Source: JACTMI01 sp964618415 (GTDB taxonomy: Bacteria; Acidobacteriota; Thermoanaerobaculia; Multivoradales; JAGPDF01). Taken from it: 61,042 bases of DNA. Positions 58,007 through 61,042 of the stretch are shown in pieces (the first letter of the stretch is position 1; each line of letters begins with the position of its first letter). The notes under the pieces are model-generated. The model was not told the origin of the DNA, ran no database searches, and worked only from the letters and a program-made list of their open reading frames with translations. The position numbers were made by a program, and so were the translations under genes. The DNA lies in NCBI GenBank assembly GCA_964618415.1, contig CAZUAT010000008.1, positions 1 to 61,042 of the forward strand, given 5' to 3'.

Positions 58007-60234
58007 TGCAGCGACACGGCCCGCCGTGCCGGCGGGTGACAGGCGCCCGCCCCGCAAGCGGAGAAGATCAGCTCGAGCTCGGTCGGCGCGCCGGCGGGCA
58101 GGCGACCGTGCGCGGTGACGGATCCCGTCCAGCCCCGCACCACCACCCCGGGCGGTTGATCGGCAAACAGCTCGGGATCCGGCAGTTCGATCGAGATCTC
58201 GGCGCCGCCGCTGTGGAGAGTCGGTGGCTGCGGCTCGGCGGCCAGGTGCCAGCCGTCCGCGACTTCGATCTGGACCTCGACCGCCCGCGTCCCGTCCGGT
58301 GCGGGCGCATCGATCCGGCCCACCAGCCGCGCGATGCCGGCGCCCGAAGCTCCGTCGGCCTCGCTCGCAGCCGGCTGCGCCTCCGCCGCCTCCGGGCCGG
58401 CGCTTGCAGAGGCTCGCCCGCCGGCGAGTCGGCGCAGTGCCAGCGTGAGCGTACGGGCGGCCTCGGGGTGAGCCTGCGCGATCGGCACGAAGCCGCGCAC
58501 CGCCCGCTCGGCGATCGACCGCCAGGCCGGATCCCCGGTCGCAGCGTGCAGCGCGAGGGCGTTGAGCATCGCCACCGGATTGGCCGCCGGCAGTGCGCCG
58601 TCGAACACCTCCTGCCCGCGGGCGAGCAGATCGGGCGCCGGCTCGGCGTTGTACCAGCCGCCACCGGGGGCTGCGAGCCGTCGCTGCTGCTCGGTCGCCA
58701 GTTCGATCGCGGCGTCGAGCCAGCGCGGCTCGTCAGTCGTCGCGTGGAGACGCAGCAGTCCACGCACGAGGAAGGCGTAGTCGGCCAGGAACGCCCGCAC
58801 GCGGCCGCTCCCGCCGCGCCAGGCGTGCAGCAGCGTGCCGTCCGCGGTGCGCAGGTCGCGCAGCACGGCGGTGGCGGCGCCGCGCGCCAGATCGAGGAGA
58901 TGAGCGCTGCCGAGCGCTGCGCCCGCGGCCGCCAGCCCGGCGATCGCTGTCCCGTTCCAGTCGGCCAGCACCTTGTCGTCGGTGGCCGGCCGCGGTCGCT
59001 CGGCCCGCGCCGCCGCCAGTCGCGCCAGCAGTGGATCGACCAGGGCCAGCAGCTCGTCGCGCGTCATGTGGCGCAGGCGCGCTGCGCCGGCCAGCGGCAG
59101 CGGCAGGTGGAGGACGTACCACTGCTCCTCGAAGAACGGCTCGCCCCCGAACCCCAGCAGCGGCGCCAGGAAGTCGGCGTCCTCCCGCCCGAGGACCGCG
59201 TCGAGCTCGGCCCGTGTCCAGACGTGGTGCCCGCCCTCGTGCCCCGCGACCTCGGCGTCGATGGCGCTCCAGAACGCGCCGCCGGGCGCGCGCAGCTCGC
59301 GCTCCAGAAAGCCCGCCGTGGCCGCCACGACGCGGGCGAGGTCCGGCTCCCCCGTCCGCGCATAGCGATCGGCGTAAACCTCGAGCAGCAGCCCGTTGTC
59401 GTAGAGCATCTTCTCGAAGTGCGGCACCTTCCACCCGGCGTCGGTGGCGTAGCGGTGGAAGCCGCCCGCCAGCTGATCGAAGATGCCGCCCCGGCCCATC
59501 GCCGCCAGGGTCGCGTCGAGCATCATGCCGGCCTCGGGACGCTCGTCAGCGAGCTCGGCGAGCAGCCAGAGATTGGCCGGGGTCGGAAACTTGGGCGCCG
59601 TTCCGAAACCGCCATGGGTGGCGTCGAAACGCTGGCGCAGCGCGGCGAGGCTGCGCTCGGCCGACTCGGCAGAGATCCGATCGGGCGCGCCGCCGACGGT
59701 CGGCGCGGCGCCGGCCAGGTGGCCTTCGATCGCCCGTGCAAGCTCGGCCGCCTGCTCCTCGACATCGGCGCGACGCTCCCGCCAGGCGTGGCTCATCGAG
59801 GCGAGGACCTGGCGAAAGCCCGGGCGACCCCACCGCTCCTCGGGCGGAAAGTAAGTGCCGGCGAAGTAAGGCCGCAGCTGCGGCGTGAGGAAGAGCGAGT
59901 TCGGCCAGCCGCCCTGGCCGGTCAGCAGCTGCGTGGCGAGCATGTAGATCTCGTCGAGGTCCGGCCGCTCCTCGCGATCGACCTTGATGTTGACGAACTC
60001 GCGGTTCATGAAGGCGGCGATCTGCGGGTCGGTGAACGACTCGCGCTCCATCACGTGACACCAGTAACAGGTCGAGTAGCCGACCGACAGGAAGATCGGC
60101 CGGTCCTCGCGGCGTGCCCGCTCGAGCGCCTCCTCACCCCAGGGGAACCAGTCGACCGGATTGCCGGCGTGCTGCAGCAGGTAGGGAGAACTCTCCCCGG
60201 CGAGGCGGTTGGTGGCGGGGCGGTTGTCGTGCAC
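58003..60234 (-). CDS. DUF255 thioredoxin-domain protein with DsbD-like C terminus
   Basis: A 743-aa protein of the YyaL/SSP411 family. The N-terminal thioredoxin fold (about 5-165) has the active site STCYWCHVM (C56-C59) and FVNIKVDREERPDLD. The middle (about 190-600) is an alpha/alpha six-barrel like glycoside hydrolases and N-acylglucosamine epimerases (PKFPTPANLWLL, HFEKMLYDNGLLL, ADWNGTAIAGL). The C-terminal 110 residues resemble the N-terminal domain of DsbD, with two cysteines in ACGAGACHPP. The start is a GTG just 6 nt from a TAGAAT -10. Catalytic role unknown; redox handling is likely. Confidence 0.88.
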   Translation of the reverse strand: MHDNRPATNRLAGESSPYLLQHAGNPVDWFPWGEEALERARREDRPIFLSVGYSTCYWCHVMERESFTDPQIAAFMNREFVNIKVDREERPDLDEIYMLATQLLTGQGGWPNSLFLTPQLRPYFAGTYFPPEERWGRPGFRQVLASMSHAWRERRADVEEQAAELARAIEGHLAGAAPTVGGAPDRISAESAERSLAALRQRFDATHGGFGTAPKFPTPANLWLLAELADERPEAGMMLDATLAAMGRGGIFDQLAGGFHRYATDAGWKVPHFEKMLYDNGLLLEVYADRYARTGEPDLARVVAATAGFLERELRAPGGAFWSAIDAEVAGHEGGHHVWTRAELDAVLGREDADFLAPLLGFGGEPFFEEQWYVLHLPLPLAGAARLRHMTRDELLALVDPLLARLAAARAERPRPATDDKVLADWNGTAIAGLAAAGAALGSAHLLDLARGAATAVLRDLRTADGTLLHAWRGGSGRVRAFLADYAFLVRGLLRLHATTDEPRWLDAAIELATEQQRRLAAPGGGWYNAEPAPDLLARGQEVFDGALPAANPVAMLNALALHAATGDPAWRSIAERAVRGFVPIAQAHPEAARTLTLALRRLAGGRASASAGPEAAEAQPAASEADGASGAGIARLVGRIDAPAPDGTRAVEVQIEVADGWHLAAEPQPPTLHSGGAEISIELPDPELFADQPPGVVVRGWTGSVTAHGRLPAGAPTELELIFSACGAGACHPPARRAVSLQ

Positions 60235-60240
60235 CCCCCG

Positions 60241-60246
60241 ATTCTA
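60241..60246 (-). promoter_or_regulatory. -10 TAGAAT of the DUF255 gene
   Basis: TAGAAT on the minus strand, 6 nt before the GTG at 60234, with only Gs between. This is the spacing expected if transcription begins at the start codon. Confidence 0.5.
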
Positions 60247-60299
60247 GGCCGCCGCCGCTGTTCCGGACCGCCCTGCAACCTGTCCAATGCGGAAGAACC

Positions 60300-60324
60300 C
60301 GGCCCTCCGACCGTCGGAGGGCCG
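60300..60324. promoter_or_regulatory. Perfect inverted repeat in divergent region
   Basis: Eleven-bp perfect arms CGGCCCTCCGA / TCGGAGGGCCG around a CCG spacer. It lies between the divergent DUF255 gene (start 60234) and the membrane-protein gene (start 60353), 28 nt before the latter. The position between two promoters argues for an operator or leader hairpin, not a terminator. Confidence 0.45.
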
Positions 60325-60352
60325 ATCATGCCGCCGGCGGCGGGGGAACGGC

Positions 60353-61042
60353 ATGCTGCGCAAAGCCGTGCTGTGGACGCTCCATCTGGGCAGCCTCGCT
60401 GCCGTGGGGGCCCTCTGGCTTTGGGGGCGCGACTACTACGCCTTGGAGCTGATCGATCGGCCGCGCCATCCGCTGCACTGGCAGCTCAAGCCGGGCGGCG
60501 AGATCGGTCGCCTGTACGGGATCGGTGGCGCAGCGCTCATGCTGGCCATGCTTTCCTACTCGGTCCGCAAGCGTATTCCGTGGCTGCGGCGGGCCGGTCG
60601 GCTCGCCCTGTGGCTCGACTTCCACATCTGGTGCGGAGTGACCGGCCCGCTGTTGATCTTTCTGCACTCAGCGGGCAAGGTCGGCGGCCTGATCGCCATC
60701 TCGTTCTGGTCGATGGTCGCCGTCGCCCTGTCGGGCATCCTCGGCCGATTCCTCTATGCCCAGATCCCGCGCACCGCAGCCGGCGACCAGGTCTCGCTCG
60801 AGGAGGCGCAGCGCATTGGCGCCGACCTCGACGCCACGCTGCGCCGCGAACTCGGATCGGTTGCCGATCAACTGCCGGGCCTCGACGGCGCCGATGTCGA
60901 CGACCGCTCCACCTCGCTCGTCGGTGCGCTCGTCGGCCTGGCGGTCGAACCGCTGCGGACACGGCGGCGCCTCGACCGTTTCCGCGCCCGGCACTCCGCG
61001 GTGCGCGCGCTGCCGCGAGCGACCTGGCGCCGGCTCGGGCGC
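60353..61042 (+). CDS. Multi-helix membrane protein, 3' truncated by window
   Basis: The first 230 codons are present and the frame stays open to the window end. The N terminus MLRKAVLWTLHLGSL enters a helix. Further helices are about 52-68 and 88-110 (LDFHIWCGVTGPLLIFLHSAG), then GGLIAISFWSMVAVALSGILGRFLYAQIPR. This H-x-GxxGPxLIxxH ... SGxxGRyxYxxIPR pattern occurs in conserved membrane proteins that may bind haem through the paired His. A charged region follows. The ATG at 60353 has CGGGGGA 6 nt upstream. Family name uncertain. Confidence 0.7.
   Translation, partial: MLRKAVLWTLHLGSLAAVGALWLWGRDYYALELIDRPRHPLHWQLKPGGEIGRLYGIGGAALMLAMLSYSVRKRIPWLRRAGRLALWLDFHIWCGVTGPLLIFLHSAGKVGGLIAISFWSMVAVALSGILGRFLYAQIPRTAAGDQVSLEEAQRIGADLDATLRRELGSVADQLPGLDGADVDDRSTSLVGALVGLAVEPLRTRRRLDRFRARHSAVRALPRATWRRLGR

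Overview
The window is one block of an ordinary, very GC-rich bacterial chromosome. I see no transposase, integrase, phage gene, CRISPR array, tRNA or rRNA. An acidobacterial origin, possibly class Thermoanaerobaculia, is my inference. It rests on an ECF sigma factor of the Acidobacteria/Planctomycetes type next to a TPR-tailed Ser/Thr kinase (plus a second such kinase), a VWFA protein of the Acidobacteria-typical secreted type, an S46 dipeptidyl peptidase, and a secreted LVIVD protein ending in a DGFETGDLSAWS tail. Genes are dense: most neighbours on one strand overlap by ATGA/GTGA, and several convergent pairs overlap at their 3' ends.

Layout. 295-3734 (-): amino-acid permease and CstA-type carbon-starvation transporter. 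3941-5477 (+): membrane protein, winged-helix regulator and secreted DUF1579-like protein, behind a good promoter whose -10 carries a perfect 10-bp palindrome. 5573-13767 (-): a seven-gene sulfate uptake operon (cysA fused to a universal-stress-like tail, O/P-type porin, sbp, cysT, cysW, sensor kinase, response regulator). 13927-15246 (-): dicarboxylate/glutamate symporter. 15308-18193 (-): large secreted phytase-like plus EEP nuclease-like protein. 18278-20222: Fur/Zur regulator facing a znuCB-like ABC transporter. 20334-24757: secreted beta-sandwich protein, Kup potassium transporter and ArsB/NhaD-type permease. 24786-28963 (-): Nudix hydrolase, membrane protein, GT4 glycosyltransferase and a small charged protein. 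29028-32509 (-): ECF sigma factor and kinase. 32653-34527 (+): Crp/Fnr regulator, DUF1858 protein and RIC-type di-iron repair protein (nitrosative stress).

34597-36747 (-): S46 peptidase. 36927-41271 (+): unrecognised 1063-aa exported protein coupled to a VWFA protein. 41256-43541 (-): second TPR kinase. 43640-45394 (+): lipoprotein amidohydrolase. 45391-46513 (-): prfB with a programmed +1 frameshift. 46710-49262 (+): 77-aa membrane protein, methyltransferase and secreted protein. 49249-51485 (-): SPOR protein and lnt. 51653-57157 (+): small secreted protein, ECF sigma factor, transmembrane VWA protein and LVIVD protein. 57146-60234 (-): thioredoxin-domain DUF255 protein and PlsC-type acyltransferase. 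60353-61042 (+): start of a multi-helix membrane protein that runs off the window.

Two themes stand out. First, many operon-leading genes have a TANNNT -10 hexamer only 6-9 nt before the start codon and no Shine-Dalgarno sequence, which suggests widespread leaderless transcription, while genes inside operons use SD sequences or stop/start overlaps. Second, the sulfate operon links an ABC importer with a stress-domain fusion, its own outer-membrane porin, and a two-component system with a cysteine-bearing PAS domain. That looks like a self-regulated sulfate or oxyanion uptake module.
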